From: Deltaproteobacteria bacterium
GTDB taxonomy: Bacteria > Desulfobacterota > Desulfobacteria > Desulfobacterales > B30-G6
Reading direction: 5' to 3'
DNA length: 8,497 nucleotides
Assembly (NCBI GenBank): GCA_003647375.1
Contig: QMMS01000197.1
Span: 1-8,497, forward strand
The position numbers and the translations under genes were made by a program. Positions 1-6,477 of this stretch are shown here, in pieces (the stretch's first letter is position 1; the number at the start of each line of letters is the position of its first letter). Under the pieces are notes generated by a model. It worked only from the letters and a program-made list of their open reading frames with translations, had not been told where the DNA came from and made no database searches.

Positions 1-746
1 ACGATCTGGCTGAATGTTTCCGCATCCAGGCTGGCTCCCCCGACCAATGCACCATCAATATCGGGCATGGACATCAGTTCGGCAGTGTTGCCTGGTTTGA
101 CGCTGCCGCCGTAAAGGATTCTCAGCGACTGCGCGAGAGGGTCATCGAACTGTTTTGCAATGGATGCCCTCAAAAACGTGTGCACCTCCTGTGCCTGATC
201 CGAGGTAGCGGTTTTACCTGTCCCGATAGCCCAGATCGGTTCATAAGCGAGAACCAGATCTTTCAGATCATCAGAAACTAGACCCTTTAACCCAGCTTGC
301 ACCTGTTTGTCAAGTACTGAAAACGTCAAATTTGAATCCCTTTCCGCGTCTGACTCCCCAATGCAGAATATTGGTTTCAAACCACATGCAAGGGCGGCTT
401 TTATCTTTTTATTGACGGTCTCATCGGTTTCCCCAAAGTATTGTCGCCTTTCCGAGTGACCAATGATTACAAAACTGCATCCTGCGGATTTCAGGATATC
501 GCCTGATATTTCGCCGGTAAAGGCGCCTTCGGTTTCCCAGTGGAGATTCTGCCCGCCGAGATCGATCCGGCTGCCTTTGATAGCGTTAAATACCGGCTGG
601 AGTGACGTGAAGGTCGGGGCGATCATGATATCGGTGCCGGTAACACCATCTACCAGACTTTTGAGAAGTTGTGCGGATTTTACGGATTCTCCACAGGTTT
701 TGTACATTTTCCAGTTGCCGGCAATCAGCGGTGTACGTTTTGACAT
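1..746 (-). CDS. tpiA: Triose-phosphate isomerase, missing only its extreme C-terminus
   Basis: Cytosolic glycolytic and gluconeogenic enzyme interconverting dihydroxyacetone phosphate and glyceraldehyde 3-phosphate. The window holds 248 codons and ends inside the next; the family is about 250 residues, so only a few residues are lost. Visible landmarks are the N-terminal NWKMYK (Asn11, Lys13), the catalytic histidine in IIGHSERR (His97), the catalytic glutamate in AYEPIWAIGTGK (Glu169) with the mobile phosphate loop just after it, and the phosphate-binding GGSVKP (213-218) and LVGGASL (from 235). The start is the ATG at 744-746, preceded by GGGAGAA at 751-757, and the protein begins as the family does. 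It lies 79 bases downstream of gap, but an intrinsic terminator sits between them, so its expression is probably partly uncoupled. pgk, often found between these two genes, is absent here. No broken or missing key residue was seen. Confidence 0.97.
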   Translation of the reverse strand, partial: MSKRTPLIAGNWKMYKTCGESVKSAQLLKSLVDGVTGTDIMIAPTFTSLQPVFNAIKGSRIDLGGQNLHWETEGAFTGEISGDILKSAGCSFVIIGHSERRQYFGETDETVNKKIKAALACGLKPIFCIGESDAERDSNLTFSVLDKQVQAGLKGLVSDDLKDLVLAYEPIWAIGTGKTATSDQAQEVHTFLRASIAKQFDDPLAQSLRILYGGSVKPGNTAELMSMPDIDGALVGGASLDAETFSQI

Positions 747-765
747 ATTTTTCTCCCAGAAAATA

Positions 766-778
766 GCGGCAACGCCGC
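766..778 (-). other. Small GC-rich stem-loop in the tpiA leader
   Basis: On the minus strand GCGGC and GCCGC form a perfect 5-bp stem with a 3-base loop. It lies between the gap terminator (783-827) and the tpiA ribosome binding site (751-757). The next bases include a short run of T, but it is broken and too weak to call a second terminator. It could protect the 5' end of a processed tpiA transcript. That role is inference; only the base pairing is seen. Confidence 0.4.
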
Positions 779-782
779 GTTG

Positions 783-827
783 AAAAAAAGAAACTCACCG
801 GCCATTGGGCCAGTGAGTTTCTTTTTT
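783..827 (-). terminator. Strong intrinsic terminator directly after gap
   Basis: A 14-bp stem (arms 790-803 and 808-821, with one G-T wobble) closes on a 4-base loop (804-807). On the minus strand it is followed by seven T (783-789), the standard layout of a Rho-independent terminator. The other side carries six T (822-827), so the element could also work on the plus strand. It overlaps the gap stop codon (826-828) and lies only 36 bases before the tpiA start. It therefore should end most transcripts of the long upstream cluster and lower or separate tpiA expression. Confidence 0.9.
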
Positions 828-1830
828 ATAGCATGGAACCGGCCATGGCGGCAAGATCCACCATGCGGTTTGAATATCCGGACTCGTTGTCGTACCAGGA
901 AAGCACCTTGACCATATCACCGATGACATAGGTCGTATCTGCGTCCAAAATGGAGGAAAGAGACGAGCCATTATAATCGGATGAAACCAGCGGAAGTTCG
1001 GAGTAACCCAGAATACCTGACAGCTCATTTTCCGATGCATTTTTCATGGCCTCGTTTACATCGGATACGGTGACCCCCTGCTTATCGATGGTGACCACCA
1101 AGTCTACGATGGAAACGTTAGGTGTGGGAACTCTTATAGCCAGGCCGTTCAATTTTCCGGAAAGTTCCGGCAGTACCAGGGCAACAGCCTTGGCGGCTCC
1201 GGTGGAGGTCGGAATCATGGACAGGGCTGCAGCCCTGGCTCGCCTGAGGTCTTTGTGGGGAAAGTCCAGGAGCCGCTGGTCACCGGTATATGAGTGGATG
1301 GTGGTCATCAATCCTGCTTTCAGGCCGAAGTTTTCCAGCAATACCTTGGCCACCGGTGCAAGGCAGTTCGTTGTACAGGAAGCATTGGAAATGATGTGGT
1401 GCTGTTTGGGGTCATACGTATTTGAATTAACACCCATAACAATGGTGGCATCCGGATTTTTGGCAGGGGCGGAAATAATGACTTTGCGGGCGCCTGCAGC
1501 CAGATGTTTAGCGGCATTTTCACGATCACGGAAAAGGCCGGTGCACTCAGCAGCAATATCGACCCCAAAAGCCTTCCAATCCAGCTTTTCAGGATCGCGA
1601 ACCGCTGTATAGGCAATGGTGCGCCCGTCCACTTCGATGGCGTTTTCTTTGGCAATGATTTCATGGTCCAATTTTCCATGTACCGAGTCATAAGCCAGAA
1701 GATGGGCCATGGTAGCGGCGTCGGTGAGGTCATTAATAGCCACTACTTCGACGTCTTCACGCTTCAAGGCCGCTCTGAAAACAAGCCGGCCGATTCTGCC
1801 GAATCCATTGATACCTATTTTTATCGTCAT
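826..1830 (-). CDS. gap: Glyceraldehyde-3-phosphate dehydrogenase, type I, phosphorylating
   Basis: Oxidises glyceraldehyde 3-phosphate to 1,3-bisphosphoglycerate with NAD and phosphate, in the cytosol. The protein is 334 residues, normal for the family. The Rossmann motif INGFGRIGR is at 7-15. Asp34 in AIND sits where NAD-preferring enzymes carry an acidic residue. The active-site block SNASCTTNCLAP gives nucleophile Cys152, and His179 lies in TTIHSYTGDQ; DFPHKDLRRARAA follows. The C-terminal WYDNESGYSNR is intact. I place the start at the ATG of 1828-1830, because GAGGGGGA (1837-1844) lies at correct spacing and the protein then opens MTIKIGINGF. A longer in-frame ATG at 1863 would add eleven unlikely residues that contain this ribosome binding site. 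It follows the EIIA gene by 41 bases and ends in a terminator. NAD rather than NADP use is inferred from Asp34 and the Leu-Asp-Phe-Pro segment. Confidence 0.97.
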   Translation of the reverse strand: MTIKIGINGFGRIGRLVFRAALKREDVEVVAINDLTDAATMAHLLAYDSVHGKLDHEIIAKENAIEVDGRTIAYTAVRDPEKLDWKAFGVDIAAECTGLFRDRENAAKHLAAGARKVIISAPAKNPDATIVMGVNSNTYDPKQHHIISNASCTTNCLAPVAKVLLENFGLKAGLMTTIHSYTGDQRLLDFPHKDLRRARAAALSMIPTSTGAAKAVALVLPELSGKLNGLAIRVPTPNVSIVDLVVTIDKQGVTVSDVNEAMKNASENELSGILGYSELPLVSSDYNGSSLSSILDADTTYVIGDMVKVLSWYDNESGYSNRMVDLAAMAGSML

Positions 1831-1871
1831 TTGATTTCCCCCTCGATATAGGATGCTATCCATTAATTGTT

Positions 1872-2282
1872 TTAACGTTTATGCCCCTTCAAGATGCCGC
1901 TGGCCATTGAAATGCTTTTTTTGCCATAGGTTTCAAGATGAACGGCAAGCTCGGTAAGCGCCATTTTATCCCGCGACCCCACGGCCTTGATCAGCATGGG
2001 GAGGTTGACGCCTGAGATTACTTCCACTTTCCCGTCTTCAAGAAACGAATAACTTAAATTGGAAGGTGTCCCGCCGAACATGTCAGTTAAAATCAGTACA
2101 CCTTCATCCTGATGGACCCTCTTAATGGCTTTGGCGATATCCGATCGCAGTGTATCAACTTTTTCATTGATATCAATGGAAATGGACACCACTGCATCAG
2201 GCCTGCTTCCAAGTATAAATCCGGCAGCATCTATGAGTGCATCGCCAAGCTGTCTATGGGTGACAATAGTGATTCCAATCAT
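1872..2282 (-). CDS. Stand-alone mannose-family PTS EIIA protein
   Basis: A 136-residue protein of the mannose/fructose/sorbose EIIA fold, a cytosolic phosphocarrier that takes phosphate from HPr on a histidine. The likely phosphorylated residue is His9 in GITIVTHRQLG, and the family motif TDMFGGTPSN is at 66-75, followed by a conserved SGVNLPML at 90-97. It contains only the A domain: there is no IIB domain or linker, and no IIB, IIC or IID gene lies in the window, so sugar uptake is not indicated. Start: ATG at 2280-2282 with TGAGGAAAT just upstream. It lies 18 bases after rapZ and 41 bases before gap. In other deltaproteobacterial genomes a similar protein is commonly found beside rapZ and ptsH/ptsI, which would lie elsewhere here. 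A regulatory phosphotransfer role is inference. It could alternatively be annotated as a ManX-like or DhaM-like domain; DhaM is less likely given the neighbours. Confidence 0.88.
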   Translation of the reverse strand: MIGITIVTHRQLGDALIDAAGFILGSRPDAVVSISIDINEKVDTLRSDIAKAIKRVHQDEGVLILTDMFGGTPSNLSYSFLEDGKVEVISGVNLPMLIKAVGSRDKMALTELAVHLETYGKKSISMASGILKGHKR

Positions 2283-2300
2283 GATTTCCTCAAATTGGGC

Positions 2301-3191
2301 TTATACCTCTTGGTCTATGTCCCTGTGGGAAAGGTTAACGTCCCTTTCCGGTTTACATATGTGGTTGAAAACAGACTCTGCAATCACGACGGAACGGTGG
2401 CGTCCCCCTGTGCATCCCACCCCTATCGTCAGATAGGCTTTTCCTTCTTTTTCGTACCGTGGGATCAGGTAGTCGAGCAGGTCCAGGTATTTCTCAATGA
2501 ATGCGCCGGTTTCCGGTTTTTCAAGAACAAACGAACGCACCTCAACATTACGGCCGTCAAGCGGTTTAAGTGCCGGTATGAAATACGGGTTGGGCAGAAA
2601 CCGGACATCCATGATCAGGTCCGCGTGAAGCGGGATACCGTACTTGAAGCCAAATGACAACACATTAATGCGAAAGGTGTCCAGGTCGGCATTTTTCTTA
2701 ACGATTTCAAAAATTAACGATTTTAAATCGTGCACACTGTAGGCGGAGGTGTCAATCACCTGGCCGGCTGACGTTTTCAGGCTTTCGAACAGTTCTTTTT
2801 CCGCGCGCACGCTTTTGAGAAGACTGCCGCCGCCCCTGCAGAGGGGATGGTGCCTGCGGGTTTGCGAGTACCGCTGCAAAAGCGTTTTTTCATCTGCTTC
2901 CAAGAAAATGATTTCAAATGGATAAGGCTTGGATGCAAGTTTTTTGAACACTGACGGGTAGGTTGCGAGGAATTCCCTTTCCCTCAAGTCCATTACAAAG
3001 GCAAATCCCGGAAGATCCGGGTCATCATCAGCATATTGTTCCAAAAAAAACGGCAGCAATGCCACGGGCATGTTGTCCACGCAATAGAAACCCGCATCTT
3101 CAAAAGTATCCAGTGCCGTGCTTTTGCCTGAGCCGGAACGTCCGGTGATGATGAATATTTTTATCTCTTTCACTGTCAATTGCAGTCTCAC
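2301..3191 (-). CDS. rapZ: RapZ, nucleotide-binding RNA adaptor (YvcJ/RapZ family)
   Basis: A 296-residue cytosolic protein. The N-terminal kinase-like domain has Walker A GRSGSGKST at 17-25, followed by YCVDNMP (36-42) and a Walker B-like FAFVMDLRER (63-72). The C-terminal domain carries VLSFGFKYGIP (177-187), MDVRFLPNPYF (194-204) and the hallmark GCTGGRHRSVVIAE (259-272). In enterobacteria RapZ binds sRNAs GlmZ and GlmY and so controls glucosamine-6-phosphate synthase. Those sRNAs are not known outside gammaproteobacteria, so the target here is open. The start is uncertain: the longest form uses GTG at 3189-3191, but TTG at codon 5 or GTG at codon 7 (giving MKEIKIFIITGRSG) fits the family N-terminus better, and none has a good Shine-Dalgarno. 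The gene sits 75 bases after ptsN and 18 bases before the EIIA gene, matching the frequent rpoN-hpf-ptsN-rapZ order. Confidence 0.95.
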   Translation of the reverse strand: MRLQLTVKEIKIFIITGRSGSGKSTALDTFEDAGFYCVDNMPVALLPFFLEQYADDDPDLPGFAFVMDLREREFLATYPSVFKKLASKPYPFEIIFLEADEKTLLQRYSQTRRHHPLCRGGGSLLKSVRAEKELFESLKTSAGQVIDTSAYSVHDLKSLIFEIVKKNADLDTFRINVLSFGFKYGIPLHADLIMDVRFLPNPYFIPALKPLDGRNVEVRSFVLEKPETGAFIEKYLDLLDYLIPRYEKEGKAYLTIGVGCTGGRHRSVVIAESVFNHICKPERDVNLSHRDIDQEV

Positions 3192-3217
3192 ACCGATTAG
3201 GCAAGGAGGATAAAGGG

Positions 3218-3258
3218 CGTTCCACGAGATTGTAATGATGCGCAGACTTTCTGGAACG
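3218..3258 (-). repeat. Inverted repeat in the ptsN-rapZ gap
   Basis: Seven-base perfect arms CGTTCCA (3218-3224) and TGGAACG (3252-3258) are separated by 27 bases. The pair lies within the 75-base space between ptsN and rapZ, the widest gap in the rpoN-to-EIIA part of the cluster. There is no T tract after it, so it is not an intrinsic terminator. It may be an mRNA fold or protein-binding site affecting rapZ, but arms this short can occur by chance. Confidence 0.3.
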
Positions 3259-3266
3259 TTGACGGG

Positions 3267-3725
3267 TTAAAACTCCTCGTCTACCTCCTGGATGATGGCA
3301 AAGATTTCCTCTCGGCTGGAAGCATTTGTCAGCCGCTCTTTGAATGATTCGTCTTTCAGCAGCCTTGATATGCGGGCTAGCATTTTGAGATGCAGGCCGG
3401 TTGAGTTTTCAGGGGTTACCAGAAGAAAAAAAATGTGGGTCGGCCTGCCGTCCATGGATTCGAAGTCGACGCCTTTTCGGCTGAGGCCAAAGCCCAGTAC
3501 AATATCATCAAGATTTTTTAGTTTTCCGTGGGGAATGCCGACACCGCCGCCGATCCCCGTGCTTCCCAACCGTTCCCGGTCCAGCAGCACCTTGACAAGA
3601 CCTTCCTCACCGACATTGGCTGCTTTGGCAACAGGCGCCACCAGTTCTTCAAGGATACCCTTCTTATCTGTGGACGATAGGTCTTCCAAAATCGCGTCTA
3701 TTTGCAGTACTTCCAAAATTTTCAT
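3267..3725 (-). CDS. ptsN: Nitrogen-PTS phosphocarrier EIIA-Ntr
   Basis: A 152-residue protein of the fructose/mannitol EIIA fold, the terminal phosphoacceptor of the nitrogen PTS. In enterobacteria it regulates potassium transporters, sensor kinases and other targets by its phosphorylation state, without moving sugar. The phosphorylation-site histidine is His66 in GVGIPHGKL, after the family segment RERLGSTGIGGG (50-61). The segment HIFFLLVTPENS (97-108) and the following LKMLARISRLL helix (113-123) are typical. Start: ATG at 3723-3725 with AAGGTGAG at 3731-3738, five bases away. This ribosome binding site lies next to the hpf stop, so the two genes are probably coupled. Length matches the family (about 150-160). 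No PTS-Ntr enzyme I (ptsP) or HPr gene is in view. Confidence 0.95.
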   Translation of the reverse strand: MKILEVLQIDAILEDLSSTDKKGILEELVAPVAKAANVGEEGLVKVLLDRERLGSTGIGGGVGIPHGKLKNLDDIVLGFGLSRKGVDFESMDGRPTHIFFLLVTPENSTGLHLKMLARISRLLKDESFKERLTNASSREEIFAIIQEVDEEF

Positions 3726-3739
3726 CTCGGCTCACCTTG

Positions 3740-4270
3740 TCAACTGGGCTGAATAAGACCAAAATGGCCGTCTTTGCGCCGGTAGAGGACATTTATGCTG
3801 TCTGTGCGCGAATTAGTGAAAACAAGAAAATTATCATCCACAAGCTCCATCTGCATGACGGCCTCGTCGATGTCCATGGGCTTATAATCGATGTTTTTTA
3901 TTTTGACCTGACGTTCCACATCATCTTCGCCCATGAAGCTTTCGGTGGAAGCGTCAGCCCTGTCCCTGAACTTGGCTCCGGTTCTTCTTTCACGGTTCTT
4001 TTCCTTGCTTTTTTTTATCTGGGATTCAAGTTTGTCCAGGACCATGTCGATGGCGGAATACATGTCTTCGGTTTCCTCTTTACCGTTGATATTCAGCCTG
4101 TCCCCATTGATGTTGATTTCGGCAATATGCCTGAATTTTTCAACAGACAGCACGACGTTTGCTTCCGCCGGATTATAAAGATATTTATCGAACCGATCGA
4201 GTTTGTCGGACACGTAGGATCTCAAATTCTCGGAGGAATCAAGGTTTTTGAAAGTTACAGACGTCTGCAT
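3740..4270 (-). CDS. hpf: Long-form ribosome hibernation promoting factor
   Basis: A 176-residue ribosome-associated protein that, in the studied long-form families, silences 70S ribosomes and pairs them into 100S dimers in slow growth. The N-terminal S30AE domain covers about 1-95 (opening MQTSVTFKNLDSSENLR). A charged linker with KKSKEKNRERR follows (86-96). The C-terminal dimerisation domain spans about 120-176 (VKIKNIDYKPMDIDEAV, then DDNFLVFTN and YRRKDGHFGLI). This is the long type, unlike the short Hpf (about 95 residues) beside rpoN in E. coli. The start is the ATG at 4268-4270: AAGGAGGT lies at 4275-4282. A longer open frame to 4474 merely runs inside rpoN and was rejected. The gene begins 10 bases after rpoN ends and stops 14 bases before ptsN. 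Confidence 0.95.
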   Translation of the reverse strand: MQTSVTFKNLDSSENLRSYVSDKLDRFDKYLYNPAEANVVLSVEKFRHIAEININGDRLNINGKEETEDMYSAIDMVLDKLESQIKKSKEKNRERRTGAKFRDRADASTESFMGEDDVERQVKIKNIDYKPMDIDEAVMQMELVDDNFLVFTNSRTDSINVLYRRKDGHFGLIQPS

Positions 4271-4274
4271 ATAG

Positions 4275-4282
4275 ACCTCCTT
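4275..4282 (-). promoter_or_regulatory. Ribosome binding site of hpf, overlapping the rpoN stop
   Basis: AAGGAGGT, a perfect anti-Shine-Dalgarno match, sits four bases before the hpf ATG. It shares two bases with the rpoN TAA stop (4281-4283). This is the strongest ribosome binding site seen in the window. It fixes the hpf start and suggests high translation of Hpf relative to RpoN from the same transcript. Confidence 0.85.
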
Positions 4283-5714
4283 ATAACTGTTTGCGTTTAT
4301 TGGATGATAGTACACCCAGCATTTCACGGTACTTGGCCACCGTTCGACGGGCAATATTAATATTTTCCTTCTTGAGCATTTCCGCCATTTTGCTATCGCT
4401 GTGGGGCTTGCGCTGGTCTTCGTGTTCGATGAGTTTTTTAATTTTATCCTGCACGCTCGCCGAAGCGATGGCATCGCCGTGGACCCGCTTAATAGAACTG
4501 TTGAAAAAATATTTCAACTCAAAAATACCTTGGGGCGTGTAGGCGTATTTATTGGTTGTCACCCGGCTTATGGTGGACTCGTGCATGTCGATGTCTTCGG
4601 CCACGTCCCGTAAAACCATGGGTTTTAGATGGGTGATGCCGTGTTTGAAGAAATCTCCCTGGAACTTTAGAATACTCTCCATGACCTTGTATATCGTTTT
4701 TTGCCGCTGATGAATACTACGGATCAACCAGGCGGCTGAGCGCAGTTTATCCTGAAGGTATTCCTTGGTGGTGTCGGAAACGGTTTCCCCCTTGGAAATG
4801 GCCTGTTTATAAAACGGGTTGACCCTTAGTTTCGGCATGCCGTCATCGTTCAATACGATGATGAAATCACCTTCGGATTTATATACGTATATGTCCGGTG
4901 TGATGTACTGCGGCTCTTCCTCACTGAACTTGCGTCCTGGCCGGGGCTCCAGTCCCTTGATCACGTTGACGACGGCTACAACGTCGTCAAAGCGTACTTT
5001 CAGTGCCTTGCAGATGGCCTTGTAGTTCTTGTTTTCAAGGTGATTGAGATGGTTGGTGACGATTTCGGTCAAAAGGTCGTTTTCCAGGCCCAGGTGCCTC
5101 GCCTGGATCAGGAGGCACTCCCCCAGATCCCTTGAACAAACGCCGACAGGATCGAACGTCTGCATCGCTGCCAGGACGTCTTCCACTCTTTCCAGTTCAC
5201 ATTCACAATTCTCAGCGATATCCTCAAGGGGTACATCCAGGTACCCGTCTCTGTTCAGATTTCCGATGATCTGGCTGCCGATCTCTTCATCCTCAGACGA
5301 AGGGAAGATCATTAAAAACTGCCAGAGAAGATGGTCGCTGAGTGATTCCTTTTTTGAGATAAAGGCATCGAATCTCGGTGAATCCCGGTTTTCCGATTCA
5401 AAGTTTACCCGCCCCGGGGAGTTGTATTCATCCAGATAATTACTCCAGTCCACCTCATCGGGGATTTTTTCTTCGATGGTGATCTCTTTTTCTGATGCAG
5501 GCTGTTCATTGGCTGTTTCGGTTTTTTCCGGTTGCTGTTCCTTGGAGATAGCTTCCTGTACCTCTTCAAGCGCCGGATTCTCCTCTAGCTCCTGGCTGAT
5601 CTTGTCCATCAACTCCAATCGTGAAAGCTGGAGCAGTTTGATCGCCATCTGCAGCTGTGGTGTCATGATAAGCTGCTGGGTCAGTTTTAGTTGCTGCCGG
5701 AGTTCGATAGCCAT
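4281..5714 (-). CDS. rpoN: RNA polymerase sigma-54 factor
   Basis: A 477-residue alternative sigma factor that directs core polymerase to -24/-12 promoters and needs AAA+ activators to open them. Region I is the Gln/Leu-rich MAIELRQQLKLTQQL segment (1-50, including IMTPQLQMAIKLLQLSRLEL). Region II is an acidic linker (about 50-115, rich in Glu and Asp). The core-binding domain spans roughly 120-310. The helix-turn-helix lies near 368-390 (LRDVAEDIDMHESTISRVT). The RpoN box ARRTVAKYRE that reads the -24 element is intact at 455-464. The start is the ATG at 5712-5714, one base after the lptB stop, with CAGGTT just upstream; a longer frame to 5771 runs inside lptB and lacks the canonical opening. 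The lptB-rpoN-hpf-ptsN-rapZ order matches that of many proteobacteria. Confidence 0.98.
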   Translation of the reverse strand: MAIELRQQLKLTQQLIMTPQLQMAIKLLQLSRLELMDKISQELEENPALEEVQEAISKEQQPEKTETANEQPASEKEITIEEKIPDEVDWSNYLDEYNSPGRVNFESENRDSPRFDAFISKKESLSDHLLWQFLMIFPSSEDEEIGSQIIGNLNRDGYLDVPLEDIAENCECELERVEDVLAAMQTFDPVGVCSRDLGECLLIQARHLGLENDLLTEIVTNHLNHLENKNYKAICKALKVRFDDVVAVVNVIKGLEPRPGRKFSEEEPQYITPDIYVYKSEGDFIIVLNDDGMPKLRVNPFYKQAISKGETVSDTTKEYLQDKLRSAAWLIRSIHQRQKTIYKVMESILKFQGDFFKHGITHLKPMVLRDVAEDIDMHESTISRVTTNKYAYTPQGIFELKYFFNSSIKRVHGDAIASASVQDKIKKLIEHEDQRKPHSDSKMAEMLKKENINIARRTVAKYREMLGVLSSNKRKQL

Positions 5715-5715
5715 T

Positions 5716-6438
5716 TTATAACCTGAATTCGTCTCCCAAGTAGATGCGGCGTGCAATCTCGCTTGAGGCAATTTTTTCGGGTGACCCCTTTTCGATTACC
5801 TGTCCATCATTTAATATATACGCTTTATCGCAAGCTTCAAGTGTCTCCCTTACATTATGGTCGGATATGAGGACACCGATATTGCGTTTCTTTAAATGAT
5901 CGATGATGTTTTTTATGTCAATGACCGCCAGGGGATCGATACCGGCAAAAGGTTCATCGAGCAGAATAAATGTCGGATTGGTCACCAGGCAACGGGCTAT
6001 TTCGAGCCTGCGTCTCTCGCCGCCGGAAAGAACACTCGCTTTATGCTGGGAAAGCCGTTTGATCCCCAACTCGTCCAGCAGCATGTTTGCACGGTTCTCT
6101 CTTTCCGACTTTGAAAGGGCCATGGTCTCCAGAATGGCCATCACATTCTGTTTGACCGTGAGTTTGCGAAATATGGACGATTCCTGGGGCAGATAGCCCA
6201 GGCCTTTTCGGGCCCTCTGGTACATAGGCAGATCGGTGATCTCCTGGTCATCGAGGAAAACGTGTCCCTCGTCCGGTTTTACCATGCCGACCGTCATGTA
6301 AAATGAGGTCGTTTTTCCAGCGCCGTTTGGCCCGAGAAGACCGATTACTTCGCCTGATTCAACCTTGAGATCAACCGAGTTTACGACTTTGCGCCCACGG
6401 TAAATTTTCACCAATTTTTGTACTGAGAGTATTGACAT
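5716..6438 (-). CDS. lptB: LPS export ABC transporter ATP-binding protein
   Basis: A 240-residue cytoplasmic ATPase that powers extraction of lipopolysaccharide from the inner membrane as part of LptB2FGC. All nucleotide-binding motifs are intact: Walker A GPNGAGKTT (36-44), Q-loop in YLPQESSIF (Gln85), signature LSGGE (137-141), Walker B ILLDEP with catalytic Glu162, D-loop AGIDPL (165-170) and H-loop His194. The LptB-type stretch LPQESSIFRKLTVKQN and the C-terminal RRIYLGDEFRL also fit. Start: ATG at 6436-6438, the first after an in-frame stop; its Shine-Dalgarno is poor (AAAGGA lies about 17 bases away). It lies 39 bases after lptA and one base before rpoN. The membrane partners LptF and LptG are not in the window. 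Confidence 0.97.
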   Translation of the reverse strand: MSILSVQKLVKIYRGRKVVNSVDLKVESGEVIGLLGPNGAGKTTSFYMTVGMVKPDEGHVFLDDQEITDLPMYQRARKGLGYLPQESSIFRKLTVKQNVMAILETMALSKSERENRANMLLDELGIKRLSQHKASVLSGGERRRLEIARCLVTNPTFILLDEPFAGIDPLAVIDIKNIIDHLKKRNIGVLISDHNVRETLEACDKAYILNDGQVIEKGSPEKIASSEIARRIYLGDEFRL

Positions 6439-6477
6439 CTGGCTATGGAATTATGCATCCTTTGGTTTTGGATCTAA

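Noticed and set aside
1046..1612. Plus-strand open frame of 188 codons opposite gap
   Set aside because: Codon-bias shadow of gap; the translated sequence is low in family-like motifs and gap is certain.
1831..1871. Possible sigma-70 promoter between EIIA and gap (TTAAAA and TATATC)
   Set aside because: Spacing is about 19 bases and both boxes are poor matches; not strong enough to annotate.
2112..2657. Plus-strand open frame of 181 codons spanning EIIA and rapZ
   Set aside because: Antisense shadow crossing two well-supported genes; no start signal or motif.
3203..3238. Plus-strand AAGGAGGA followed by ATG, looking like an antisense gene start
   Set aside because: The ATG is over 20 bases from the Shine-Dalgarno-like motif and the frame opposite ptsN has no recognisable product.
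3737..4360. Plus-strand open frame of 207 codons opposite hpf
   Set aside because: It is a mirror of hpf and the end of rpoN, has no recognisable domain or ribosome binding site, and the minus-strand genes are unambiguous.
4271..4474. N-terminal extension of hpf up to 4474
   Set aside because: The extension lies wholly inside rpoN in another frame, and a perfect ribosome binding site marks the ATG at 4268-4270.
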